Numbered from the stretch's first letter, positions 8,841-15,669 are shown. The stretch is DNA of 18,693 nt from Schlesneria sp. (GCA_025353525.1 JANXOO010000700.1:1-18693), one strand, 5' to 3'. Program-made: numbers and translations. Notes: a model not told the origin generated them from the letters alone.

Positions 8841-10751
8841 TCAGGTCGAAACAACTGGCGCGTGCCCGGCGGAAATACCTGGGGTCAATCTGGCGACGTC
8901 AGGCGTCGCGACCTTGAAGAGTGTGCGGCGCGACTGCAACCATTGCCGCGTTTCGAGCAATGTCGACACCACTTCGGTCGCCCCTGCGTCTTTCAGACGG
9001 TCCCGATCCACTTGACGGATTCGTCGACTTCCCCATCGCCCGACGATGATTGGTACTTCAGGTGCGGCAGCCCGAATCTTCTTGCAGAGGTAGCGAGCAT
9101 GCGCAATGCTGTCGGGTGGAAGCGAAGAAATGCAGATCGCCGCCAGCGATTCATTCGCGACCCGTTCGGCGATTTCCGAGGTGAGAACTCCTGCCGGGAC
9201 GAATTTCATCTCCCAAAAAGCGGGGTCCAGCAATTCGTCGAGCATTGCCAAAGCGGTCCGGTCAATAACTCCATCGGCCGAACATCCAAGCAACGAAAAT
9301 TGTTTGGGCAAAGTAGTCGCGGTAGTATCTCCGGGTCCTGATTCATTGCCCACCTTGTTGCGATCGGGGTGGAGATCGATAATCGAAAGCGAATCGCTCA
9401 GTGCCAACAACAGTGAATCACATTCAGCGTCCGTGAGGTGTCCTCGTTGGGTATCTCGTCGTGCATAATTGAGAGCAGGAATCAGGAGGTCATCAAAGAC
9501 GCGTTCAGAGTCCTCTTCGCTTAACCGGCTGACGATGAGCTCCGACGCTTCGTGATGATCTCGAATGAGCATCCGTTGATAGAACCCGACATCGACACTC
9601 AATGCAGGCTCATCCCCCATAATCACGTTGAGGAAGGCAAGTTGCGGAATGTTCTTGCCAAGAACGACGAGACACACGGCAAAAGGAGCAGAAAGAATTA
9701 ACCCGATCGGTCCCCAGAGATAGAGCCAAAATGCCGCGGAGATCAGCAGTGCCGCCGGAGCAACTCCCGTTGTGCGGCCGAAGACGATCGGTTCCACAAC
9801 ATTATTCACAATCAATTCCAGCGTCATGACGAAGGTGAACACGGAAATCGGCTGCCACCATCCATCGGACATTGCAAGACTGAGAGTAATTGGAAACAAG
9901 GCAGCGACCCACGGGCCGATATACGGAACGAACCGCAAGAGCGCCGCAACGCATCCCCAGAGCACGGCGTAGGGAACGCCGAGGCACAAAAGCCCGATCG
10001 TGAGCAGAATTCCAAAGCCGCCGTTGACGAGAGCTACCATAACGATATATCGACTGACGCGTCTGGACGCATCTTCCAATGCTTTACTCGTCAGCGTCAG
10101 TCGTGTTTTGCCTGCCAAAAGCACGATGCGATCGCGGAGAACTTCTCGCTCGAGCAAGAAAAACACCAACAGAACAAGTGCGAACGCAAAAGTCGCCATG
10201 ATCTCGAACGCAGAACCCAGGTATCCAGTCAACATTCTCCAGGTGGATTCCGTACGCGGGAGGGTCGTGTGAATGATCGTGGTGCCGAAATTTTTCTCGG
10301 CGGGATCGTCCTCACCGCCATTCTCGACAGTCTGAGCGGCGGCAATCTGGAATTCGCGGCGAATGTCATCGATCATCTCTTCGAAACGCTTGGCGTTGGG
10401 ACCAGAACCCAATGCCTTCAATGTTTTGACTTTCGCAGTGATCTTTGCCGTGTTGGCAGGCAGCTCGGACAATAGCGAGGCCACCTGGCGGCTGCCGATG
10501 AAGCCAATTGCAGCCATCGTCATCCCTGCTGCGGACACGGCAAGACTGACCGAGAGGAGTCGCCCGATCCCGAAAGTCTGTAACTTCCGTACAATGGGAT
10601 TGAGCAAAAACGTCAACAACGTTGCCAGTGCGACCGGAATGAGAACTGGTCGCCCCCAGTATAGCGCGATGACGAAGACCAGGCAAATAAACGTCCACGA
10701 CAGGGTAACGATTGCGCGTTGCCACGAAGCGGAGGGAATCGAGTTGGTCAC
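8841..10751 (-). CDS. AI-2E-family permease with large soluble C-terminal extension
   Basis: About 636 residues from GTG at 10751, preceded by GGAG nine bases upstream; a TTG at 10781 is the longer alternative (646 residues). In the longer numbering, residues 28-378 are a typical AI-2E/PerM permease: paired N-terminal helices, a soluble helical middle (110-185), then C-terminal helices with LLRFVPYIGPWVAALFP and EPIVFGRTTGVAPAALLISA. The family includes TqsA and Na+/H+ antiporter-like members, so the substrate is open. Residues 390-620 are soluble and unusual for the core family. They comprise a helical part (about 395-470) and an alpha/beta part (about 495-615) with alternating strands resembling a cobalamin-binding or receiver-like fold, without the DxHxxG motif. 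It is the last gene of the four-gene operon; the upstream stop is at 10785, which suggests translational coupling. Confidence 0.85.
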   Translation of the reverse strand: MTNSIPSASWQRAIVTLSWTFICLVFVIALYWGRPVLIPVALATLLTFLLNPIVRKLQTFGIGRLLSVSLAVSAAGMTMAAIGFIGSRQVASLLSELPANTAKITAKVKTLKALGSGPNAKRFEEMIDDIRREFQIAAAQTVENGGEDDPAEKNFGTTIIHTTLPRTESTWRMLTGYLGSAFEIMATFAFALVLLVFFLLEREVLRDRIVLLAGKTRLTLTSKALEDASRRVSRYIVMVALVNGGFGILLTIGLLCLGVPYAVLWGCVAALLRFVPYIGPWVAALFPITLSLAMSDGWWQPISVFTFVMTLELIVNNVVEPIVFGRTTGVAPAALLISAAFWLYLWGPIGLILSAPFAVCLVVLGKNIPQLAFLNVIMGDEPALSVDVGFYQRMLIRDHHEASELIVSRLSEEDSERVFDDLLIPALNYARRDTQRGHLTDAECDSLLLALSDSLSIIDLHPDRNKVGNESGPGDTTATTLPKQFSLLGCSADGVIDRTALAMLDELLDPAFWEMKFVPAGVLTSEIAERVANESLAAICISSLPPDSIAHARYLCKKIRAAAPEVPIIVGRWGSRRIRQVDRDRLKDAGATEVVSTLLETRQWLQSRRTLFKVATPDVARLTPGISAGHAPVVST

Positions 10752-10784
10752 GGAAGCTATCTCCAATTCAGCTGGACGCAATGA

Positions 10785-11576
10785 TCAGTGAGCATTTTTG
10801 CCGCGAGCTGAATCTTGAGCGACGACTGCGACGGGCAGACATTCCCCGCCAAGTTTTTCCGTGAATCCGTCGACGACTTCGACGATTTGATCCCTGAGAG
10901 CAGGAGGAGCCGCATCGGTAATCGCATCGCGTATCAGTCCAAGCGAGACTCCGATCGCAAGACTTTGCAACTTTGCGATCTCCGATCCGAACGTATCGTT
11001 CAAATAGTGAAACCACGGCGACTTGACGACCGCTCCGTCGCTGGCGGATTCCTGGTTCGACGGCTTGTCGAATTGTGGGATTGAAGTTCCGGAATCGGTT
11101 GTGGGAACGTACGCCGCCGCAATGGCCACGTCGCGCTGCGCAAAATCCCGGCCTGATTTCAGGCGTTGAATCGTCTGCGACTTTGCGTCAGGGCTCAGAA
11201 AACGTCCCCCGACATACCCCAATGCCACGGCACCGGCTAACATCGCCCAGGGATTGTTTTGAACGTGGTGTGAAAAATCGAATGTTCCTCTCACTGATTC
11301 AACAGTATCAGCAACGGTATGTCTGACACTTTCCACCGTTCCCTGCACTGCTGCATTTACCGAATCGACGGTTTCTGACACCGACGCGGTTGCATTGTGG
11401 ACCGTTTCAACGACAGTAGCAGTAGCTTCCGCCACTGACGCGGTCGCAGATTGTACGGTGTCCGCAACCTTCTCTTCCAGCAATTCAAGTTTTTCGGTCA
11501 GAGCCGCGCGCGACTCGTCTATCTGTAAGCGAAGTTCCGCTTGTTCCGTTGGTACGTCAACAACGTTTTCTATCAT
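10785..11576 (-). CDS. DUF3618/DUF883-like coiled-coil membrane protein
   Basis: A 263-residue protein. Residues 16-38 (IDESRAALTEKLELLEEKV) resemble the DUF3618 start. Residues 39-100 form a long amphipathic helix of Val/Thr/Ser/Ala repeats such as ETVDSVNAAVQGTVESV. One glycine-zipper membrane helix (about 109-126, NPWAMLAGAVALGYVGGRF) is of the kind seen in DUF883/YqjD proteins. A hydrophilic linker and a second amphipathic region (about 185-245) follow. The function is unknown; relatives are inner-membrane stress proteins, and E. coli YqjD binds ribosomes. AAGGA nine bases before the ATG overlaps the stop of the upstream holin-like gene, so translation is probably coupled. Confidence 0.75.
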   Translation of the reverse strand: MIENVVDVPTEQAELRLQIDESRAALTEKLELLEEKVADTVQSATASVAEATATVVETVHNATASVSETVDSVNAAVQGTVESVRHTVADTVESVRGTFDFSHHVQNNPWAMLAGAVALGYVGGRFLSPDAKSQTIQRLKSGRDFAQRDVAIAAAYVPTTDSGTSIPQFDKPSNQESASDGAVVKSPWFHYLNDTFGSEIAKLQSLAIGVSLGLIRDAITDAAPPALRDQIVEVVDGFTEKLGGECLPVAVVAQDSARGKNAH

Positions 11577-11589
11577 GAGACGGTATCCT

Positions 11590-11964
11590 TCACTTCAATC
11601 GAGCAATCTCGGTAGTTGTGTTGCAAAGCGCGCGCAACCGCGCCACGCCGACGATCAACGGCACCGCTCCGCAGCCAGCCACAACAACACCCATCACGGC
11701 ATAGCATGCCCAGACAGGCAAAGAAGGAGCCAGCTGCGCGAGCAACAGGGCCAACATATGTCCCAATAACAGGCCACCGATTTCCATGACGGCCAATCCC
11801 ACCGCCATCGACATCAAGATCTCAGTTGTTTTGCGAATTTCTTCGAGCAATTCGCTACGAAAGAGTTCAAGATGCTTTAGACCCAGGTCCTGTGCATCGG
11901 CAACAATGCCGGTCAGAAGATGAGAAATGCTGACATCGGAATTCGATGGAGTGTCGACTGACAT
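11590..11964 (-). CDS. Holin-family (DUF1469/YqjE-like) inner-membrane protein
   Basis: A 124-residue protein with an N-terminal cytoplasmic helix (LLTGIVADAQDLGLKHLELF, typical of the family) followed by two long hydrophobic helices at about 49-75 and 82-106. This matches the phage-holin superfamily III / DUF1469 family (PF07332) that includes E. coli YqjE; such chromosomal copies are not tied to phage. AAGGA eight bases upstream supports the ATG. Only three bases separate it from the upstream gene and 13 from the downstream one. YqjD-like plus YqjE-like neighbours mirror the E. coli yqjDE arrangement, an inference from order and topology. Confidence 0.8.
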   Translation of the reverse strand: MSVDTPSNSDVSISHLLTGIVADAQDLGLKHLELFRSELLEEIRKTTEILMSMAVGLAVMEIGGLLLGHMLALLLAQLAPSLPVWACYAVMGVVVAGCGAVPLIVGVARLRALCNTTTEIARLK

Positions 11965-11967
11965 GTA

Positions 11968-12423
11968 TCAAGTCCTTGATGTGGTGGCGCGAGCCAAAAG
12001 GAAGCCAAGACCAATTCCGACAAGGAGCGAAGGGATCGGATTTTTCTTAACGAGGCTGGACAGGTCGCTCGCAATTCCCTCCAATCCTTCCCTCTGCAGG
12101 TACTCGCCTGTCTCTTCGAGTGTTCTGGCGACAGCACTGGATGCTTGTCCCAGTGCTCCGTCATGTGGCGCGTTCTGACGAATAGTGTCGCCAGCGGCTT
12201 TCAACTGACCTCCCATTGCGGACGTGGCGTCTTCGGCTCGTTGACCCAGGTACGTCGCCGCTTTCTGCCCCTCTTTTGAAAGATCGGCCGCAGCACTTTT
12301 GGCTGCTTCCGCTGCGGTGGCCGCAGCGGTTGTGACATTCTCGGCGGTCCTCGAAGCGGTTTGCCCGATCGAGTTCCCCAAATCCTGCGCTTTATTCCGG
12401 AGATTCGCCATTGTATCAGCCAT
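11968..12423 (-). CDS. YqjD/DUF883-like amphipathic, C-tail-anchored protein
   Basis: A 151-residue protein from ATG at 12423, with AAGGA six bases upstream; an ATG at 12438 would add five residues but overlaps that ribosome site. Most of the chain is an Ala/Thr/Lys/Glu-rich amphipathic helix resembling LEA-like or apolipoprotein-like stress proteins (TAAAATAAEAAKSAAADLSK). It ends in one glycine-containing membrane helix (NPIPSLLVGIGLGFLLARA) with four further residues, a DUF883-style tail anchor. First gene of the four-gene operon. The likely role is at the inner membrane under stress or in stationary phase; this is family-level inference. Confidence 0.75.
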   Translation of the reverse strand: MADTMANLRNKAQDLGNSIGQTASRTAENVTTAAATAAEAAKSAAADLSKEGQKAATYLGQRAEDATSAMGGQLKAAGDTIRQNAPHDGALGQASSAVARTLEETGEYLQREGLEGIASDLSSLVKKNPIPSLLVGIGLGFLLARATTSRT

Positions 12424-12452
12424 GATCGTTCCTTTCATTTCCTGAAAAATGC

Positions 12453-12472
12453 CGCGATGCTACATGATCGCG
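12453..12472. promoter_or_regulatory. Small hairpin in operon leader
   Basis: CGCGAT (12453-12458) and ATCGCG (12467-12472) are perfect inverted arms around an 8-base loop, about 30 bases before the start codon of the first operon gene on the minus strand. It may shape the mRNA leader. There is no T-run. Confidence 0.4.
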
Positions 12473-12480
12473 ACGGTTGT

Positions 12481-12528
12481 GTTGATTCACGAGTTCGTTG
12501 ATTCACGAGCTTGTTGATTCACGAGTTT
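12481..12528. repeat. Three tandem 16-bp repeats upstream of the yqjDE-like operon
   Basis: Three head-to-tail copies of GTTGATTCACGAG plus three variable bases, at 12481, 12497 and 12513, followed by a partial fourth (GTTG). The copies differ only in their last three positions. They lie 58-105 bases before the start codon of the first minus-strand operon gene, where promoter or operator sequence is expected. ATTCACGAG occurs once more at 14725-14733, upstream of the small gene at 14778. Confidence 0.85.
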
Positions 12529-12532
12529 GTTG

Positions 12533-12547
12533 TGACAATTGTTGTCA
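12533..12547. promoter_or_regulatory. Palindrome next to the tandem repeats (operator candidate)
   Basis: TGACAA (12533-12538) and TTGTCA (12542-12547) are perfect 6-bp arms around a 3-base centre, with the core ACAATTGT also symmetric. It lies about 110-125 bases upstream of the first gene of the minus-strand operon, directly beside the tandem repeats. The symmetry suits a dimeric regulator; none can be assigned. Confidence 0.5.
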
Positions 12548-12605
12548 GATCCGACCCAACGTCGCTTCATCATTCCTTACCTGCTGAAGTGAAGCTTCAA
12601 CCGTG

Positions 12606-12632
12606 AAAAAAACTTCGGCACGCATCTGCCCG
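12606..12632 (-). terminator. Candidate intrinsic terminator after the glycine-zipper gene
   Basis: On the minus strand the sequence CGGGCA-GATGCG-TGCCG can form a short GC-rich stem with one bulged G, followed after two bases by a run of seven T (complement of 12606-12612). It lies eight bases past the stop at 12640, the expected place for a Rho-independent terminator. Confidence 0.5.
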
Positions 12633-12639
12633 GTGAAAA

Positions 12640-13152
12640 TCATTTCAAATCTGAGTCACGTTGGCCTGAGTGATCCCATGCATCGCGCGCTGCAAAACGA
12701 GCTTGATCCCACGTGACATGCGATTTTGACTCCGATTCATGCCACTCGCGTGACAGTTCTTGTTCGACATCCGCGAACTTGCGGTCGCGATATTTCAGGC
12801 GACTCTCCCAGCCAAAACGATACGCGGACTCATAGTCGTCAAAAGTGGCGTCAGCATCGTACCAAAGGCGCTTGGGAAAATTGTCGCGCCAATATTCTTC
12901 TTCTTTCGTCGGGTCGAACGTTTCAGTGACGGAGTTTCCGGTCAGTCCACCGGCAAAAGCACTCGTAACCGCTTCGACCATCTCTCCCACGGACCCACCG
13001 AACGCGGCGACAGCCACGCCTGCCGCCGCACCGGCAATGGAAGCTCCTGTGCCAACGCTGGCAGGATGCTGTTCCAAATCGCAAGTGACCAGATTTGCAT
13101 CCCGATCAAATTGTTTCGTTCGGGGAAGCGGTGATGGTTCGAGTTGAGTCAT
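12640..13152 (-). CDS. Glycine-zipper stress-island protein of unknown function
   Basis: A 170-residue protein. Residues 29-75 are a Gly/Ala-rich zipper segment beginning HPASVGTGASIAGAAAG, which could insert in or lie along a membrane. Then come EEEYWRDNF (84-92), a tyrosine- and aspartate-rich motif (YDADATFDDYESAYRFGWES, 98-117), and a C-terminal WDQARFAARDAWD helix (148-160). I recognise this layout from hypothetical proteins found in bacterial stress-gene clusters, but no function is known to me. GAGG five bases before the ATG supports the start. A -24/-12 promoter match lies about 185 bases upstream, and a terminator candidate follows the stop. Confidence 0.8.
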   Translation of the reverse strand: MTQLEPSPLPRTKQFDRDANLVTCDLEQHPASVGTGASIAGAAAGVAVAAFGGSVGEMVEAVTSAFAGGLTGNSVTETFDPTKEEEYWRDNFPKRLWYDADATFDDYESAYRFGWESRLKYRDRKFADVEQELSREWHESESKSHVTWDQARFAARDAWDHSGQRDSDLK

Positions 13153-13337
13153 TTTAGCCTCGCCTGTTGTGATGCCGCCAATGAGAAATGCACAACTTTA
13201 ACAAACATCGCTATACGCAGAGGCCGAAGATCCGGTGCATTGACGCTCTGCAAGCAACCACTTCCGACCTGAAAGACATTATCGAGATCAGTCCGTGAAA
13301 ATAGTTCGGAAACCAACGCCGAACGAAAACAGAGCAA

Positions 13338-13353
13338 TGCAAACGGAATGCCA
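13338..13353 (-). promoter_or_regulatory. Sigma-54 (-24/-12) promoter match driving the glycine-zipper gene
   Basis: On the minus strand the sequence is TGGCATTCCGTTTGCA. It has TGGCA at -24, TTGCA at -12 and the required ten bases between GG and GC, against the consensus TGGCACG-N4-TTGCW. Predicted transcription start is near 13327, leaving a leader of about 175 bases. Confidence 0.72.
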
Positions 13354-13484
13354 TTCGACAAAACCTGATGTTCGGGGAGCCGCCGCCTCGTGAATGTCGA
13401 CACACTGGTTGCGAAACCCACACGCTGGATTATTGCCGCCCAGCAGCGACGGAAAGTGTGCCACCGGAATTGCCTTCATACCAG

Positions 13485-13496
13485 TCAGTTAACTGA
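13485..13496. promoter_or_regulatory. 12-bp perfect palindrome, candidate shared enhancer site
   Basis: TCAGTTAACTGA is perfectly symmetric. It lies about 132 bases upstream of one -24/-12 match (13353) and about 151 bases upstream of the opposite one (13647), the usual distance for NtrC-type activators that act through DNA looping. Its binding protein is unknown. A related CAGTT-AA-AACTG occurs at 18254-18265. Confidence 0.5.
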
Positions 13497-13646
13497 AACT
13501 CGCGGTGGCGCTTCCGCGAAGCGACGATCCTGGCATTAGCCCGGAGATGATTCGCCCTGCGAACGCGTCCGGGCGTCAAACTCGTTTTCAGAAAATTCTG
13601 GAATCAAGACCCAAATGCCGTTTTCGTTCCGGACCTGTCGCGCCGA

Positions 13647-13662
13647 TGGCATCCGCTTTGCT
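13647..13662 (+). promoter_or_regulatory. Sigma-54 (-24/-12) promoter match driving the DUF4142 gene
   Basis: TGGCATCCGCTTTGCT has TGGCA at -24, TTGCT at -12 and exactly ten bases between GG and GC. Predicted start of transcription is near 13673, giving a leader of about 78 bases to the ATG at 13751. It is close in sequence to the divergent match at 13338-13353. Confidence 0.75.
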
Positions 13663-13750
13663 TCGCTCAGACGACACGGGCATGCCGATGGATGAAGTTG
13701 TTCACCCGCGACCGTCATGCCTTGTAAATCCCCTTTCAAGGAGTTGAGAA

Positions 13751-14569
13751 ATGAAACTTCGCAAGTTTGTAGCCGTCGGAGTCTGTAGCATGGGACTCGG
13801 ACAACTTGGCTTCGCCGCCGATGATCAACCGGCCGCCAAGCCAAATCCGGTGCCGTCAAAAGCACAGGCGGATGAAAATCGCCGGGATGAAAAACAGCAG
13901 GCCGGTCAGAATCAGGGCCGGGAGCATGCCCTGGCAACATGCCTCGCTATTGAAAATCAGGCAGAAGTTGCAATCGCCAAATTCGCACAAGAAAAGTCCG
14001 GCAACGCCAGCGTCAAGGAGTTCGCAAGGATGCTCGTCAAGGACCATACGGCGTTTTTGCAAAAGCTTCAGCAGTACGCACCGGAAGCAACCCGCGACGG
14101 TTTCCTGATGGACCATGCGTCGACATCGGAAACAGATTCGCGACAGGCCCGTGACAGCAGCGCGAAAGTTCAGCCAGCCGGGGGCGCTTCCCGGACAACT
14201 GACAAAGACATCCGGCAAACCGCGGCAGTTGAGGGAGGCGAAGCTCGTCATGCCGGTAATTCGATCGATTTCCTCGCGCTGCACAAGGAGATCGCGCAAG
14301 AATGCCTGTCGGAATCGAAGGAAAAACTGGGCAAGAAGAATGGTAACGAATTCGACGAATGTTTCATTGGACATCAAATTGCCATGCATGGTGCGATGAA
14401 AGACAAGCTGGTTGTTTTCAAACGACATACTTCTGGCGAATTGGCTCAAACTATTGCTGCCGGAATCGAAACCACTGAAACGCATATGAAGAAGGCCGAA
14501 GAGATCATGAAACAACTCGCCAGCGGGTCACCGTCACGATCAAAGTCAGTGACCGACACATCGAAATAA
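13751..14569 (+). CDS. Secreted DUF4142 (ferritin-like helical) protein
   Basis: A 272-residue protein with a signal peptide (MKLRKFVAVGVCSMGLGQLGF, cleavage near AFAA/22-23). The mature part starts with a Lys/Gln/Asp-rich linker. The DUF4142 helical pattern is in two blocks: residues 57-112 (CLAIENQAEVAIAKFAQEKS, KEFARMLVKDH) and 172-256 (FIGHQIAMHGAMKDKL, IETTETHMKKAEEIM). About 60 polar residues separate them, so the protein is longer than the usual DUF4142 unit. The family is predicted periplasmic or extracytoplasmic and stress-linked, with no established biochemistry. AAGGAG seven bases before the ATG fixes the start, and a sigma-54 promoter match lies upstream. Confidence 0.87.
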   Translation: MKLRKFVAVGVCSMGLGQLGFAADDQPAAKPNPVPSKAQADENRRDEKQQAGQNQGREHALATCLAIENQAEVAIAKFAQEKSGNASVKEFARMLVKDHTAFLQKLQQYAPEATRDGFLMDHASTSETDSRQARDSSAKVQPAGGASRTTDKDIRQTAAVEGGEARHAGNSIDFLALHKEIAQECLSESKEKLGKKNGNEFDECFIGHQIAMHGAMKDKLVVFKRHTSGELAQTIAAGIETTETHMKKAEEIMKQLASGSPSRSKSVTDTSK

Positions 14570-14600
14570 CGTTTCGTGATGAGGGTCTTCGAATAATTCG

Positions 14601-14610
14601 GGGATATCCC
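14601..14610. repeat. 10-bp palindrome GGGATATCCC
   Basis: A perfect 10-bp palindrome 31 bases after the DUF4142 stop, in the 208-bp spacer before the next gene. It could be a protein site or chance. No T-run follows. Confidence 0.3.
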
Positions 14611-14777
14611 GCGTTGATCGACTTGTGATCCTGGAATCGTCGCAGGCAGTGCGTGACATTGCCTGGGACGATTGTTTTGGCTGATCGTAAATGTTTGCAG
14701 AAATCATGACGGCGGCCTTATTGAATTCACGAGAAATTCGACTTCTGCCAGATCAGTTGCGAACTCAGTTTGATTGA

Positions 14778-15137
14778 ATGCAGTTGTTTTCGGAAACAAC
14801 AATCATGACACCAGTGTCGCATGATGTACCTGTGAGATTAATGCTGGCCATCGCTGACGCGAAGTCCACTGACTTTAGTGGCGTTGCGGATCACCGCGAC
14901 GCTGAGGTTGTCGAGAGGCTTTACCGCGCTGCGATCGCAACAGATTCGACGTTGAACAGCCGTTTCGCCTTCTCCTGTTATCTGGAAATGCATGGGCGAG
15001 AAACCGAAGCGCTTTTAGAGTTCCAAACCCTGCTTGAATTTATGAAATGTGTGGCGAATAAGGTTTTTCACGCACGGGTTCTTCGACACATCGTCCGCCT
15101 CGAACGCCGATTGACGGGCAACATCTCCCTCGATTGA
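14778..15137 (+). CDS. Small helical protein, possibly TPR-like, function unknown
   Basis: 119 residues from ATG at 14778; an in-frame ATG at 14805 is an alternative and neither has a strong ribosome site. Residues about 40-110 are predicted helical, with a helix-turn-helix hairpin pattern like a tetratricopeptide repeat (EVVERLYRAAIATDSTLNSR, then FAFSCYLEMHGRETEALLEF). I do not recognise a specific family. The next gene starts 14 bases after the stop on the same strand, which suggests co-transcription. Confidence 0.6.
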   Translation: MQLFSETTIMTPVSHDVPVRLMLAIADAKSTDFSGVADHRDAEVVERLYRAAIATDSTLNSRFAFSCYLEMHGRETEALLEFQTLLEFMKCVANKVFHARVLRHIVRLERRLTGNISLD

Positions 15138-15151
15138 AATAGTGCGTGGTC

Positions 15152-15556
15152 ATGAAAACCGCAGGCAGGCCGAAAAAGAACCAGATGCTCGCCAGAATCG
15201 AGCGAAAGCACGATCCCATCCTGCCGTGGGGACGCTTTGTCTGGCGACTCGCCATCAGTCTCGCAACAGGAATGTTGATCATCATCCTGTCGTTGCTGGC
15301 GGGGATGGTCGGTTACCGTAGTTTTGAGAAAATGGCATGGATCGATGCGTTTGTGAATGCCGCCATGATCCTCTCGGGTATGGGGCCGCTCGCACAACCT
15401 CAGACAACAGGTGGCAAAATCTTTTCCGGCCTGTACGCACTGTATAGCGGATTTGCCGTATTGATCACCGCAGGCATTGCACTCGCGCCCGTGATTCATC
15501 GAATGCTGCATCTCTTTCACGCAGATGATACAGACCTGACCAGTCCTGAAAAATAA
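15152..15556 (+). CDS. Two-TM membrane protein with potassium-channel-like layout but no selectivity filter
   Basis: 134 residues from ATG at 15152 (a GTG two codons earlier is possible). TM1 is about residues 31-54. An amphipathic segment WIDAFVNAAMILSGMGPL (63-80) sits where a pore helix and filter would be, and TM2 (88-118) begins GGKIFSGLYALYSGF. The order and the GKxFxxxYALxSG motif match two-TM ion channels, but TVGYGD is replaced by SGMGPL. Similar unannotated proteins occur in stress clusters of other bacteria, from memory. Ion conduction is therefore unproven. It probably forms an operon with the preceding gene. Confidence 0.7.
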   Translation: MKTAGRPKKNQMLARIERKHDPILPWGRFVWRLAISLATGMLIIILSLLAGMVGYRSFEKMAWIDAFVNAAMILSGMGPLAQPQTTGGKIFSGLYALYSGFAVLITAGIALAPVIHRMLHLFHADDTDLTSPEK

Positions 15557-15571
15557 TCAAATTGTATTTTG

Positions 15572-15587
15572 CGGCATAAGCCTTGCT
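15572..15587 (+). promoter_or_regulatory. Sigma-54 (-24/-12) promoter match driving the ferritin-like gene
   Basis: CGGCATAAGCCTTGCT matches the -24/-12 consensus with ten bases between GG and GC, and differs at the first T. Predicted transcription start is near 15598, about 72 bases before the ATG at 15670. It overlaps the 12-bp tandem repeats. Confidence 0.6.
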
Positions 15588-15611
15588 CTAAGCTTTGCTC
15601 TAAGCCTTGCC
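15576..15611. repeat. Three tandem 12-bp repeats overlapping a promoter
   Basis: ATAAGCCTTGCT, CTAAGCTTTGCT and CTAAGCCTTGCC lie head to tail at 15576, 15588 and 15600. Each copy carries a TTGC element, so the -12 box of the sigma-54 match is triplicated, but only the first copy has a correctly spaced GG at -24. Confidence 0.85.
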
Positions 15612-15669
15612 TGTCAGATAATTCATGAACGGTTTCACGTAACGAGTTTCTCAAGAGGAGATCACAGAG

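Larger units (their letters stand above)
13153..13750. other. 598-bp divergent regulatory spacer with two sigma-54 promoter matches
   Basis: This spacer separates the minus-strand glycine-zipper gene from the plus-strand DUF4142 gene. Short open frames of 62-90 codons occur on both strands but overlap the promoter matches and resemble nothing, so I treat it as non-coding. It holds one -24/-12 match facing each way, a 12-bp perfect palindrome roughly midway, and a small hairpin CGCTTC-CGC-GAAGCG at 13509-13523. Confidence 0.7.

Noticed and set aside
11590..11964. Holin-family gene as evidence of a prophage
   Set aside because: The DUF1469/YqjE branch is chromosomal and the neighbours are membrane stress genes; no other phage genes are present.
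12481..12528. Tandem repeats as a CRISPR remnant
   Set aside because: The 16-bp units are contiguous with no spacers, and no cas gene is present.
13149..13421. 90-codon open frame on the minus strand upstream of the glycine-zipper gene
   Set aside because: It overlaps the predicted -24/-12 promoter and the start of the real gene, and its translation resembles no protein.
13505..13747. 80-codon open frame on the plus strand before the DUF4142 gene
   Set aside because: It contains the predicted sigma-54 promoter and runs into the ribosome site of the next gene; Pro/Arg-rich translation without features.
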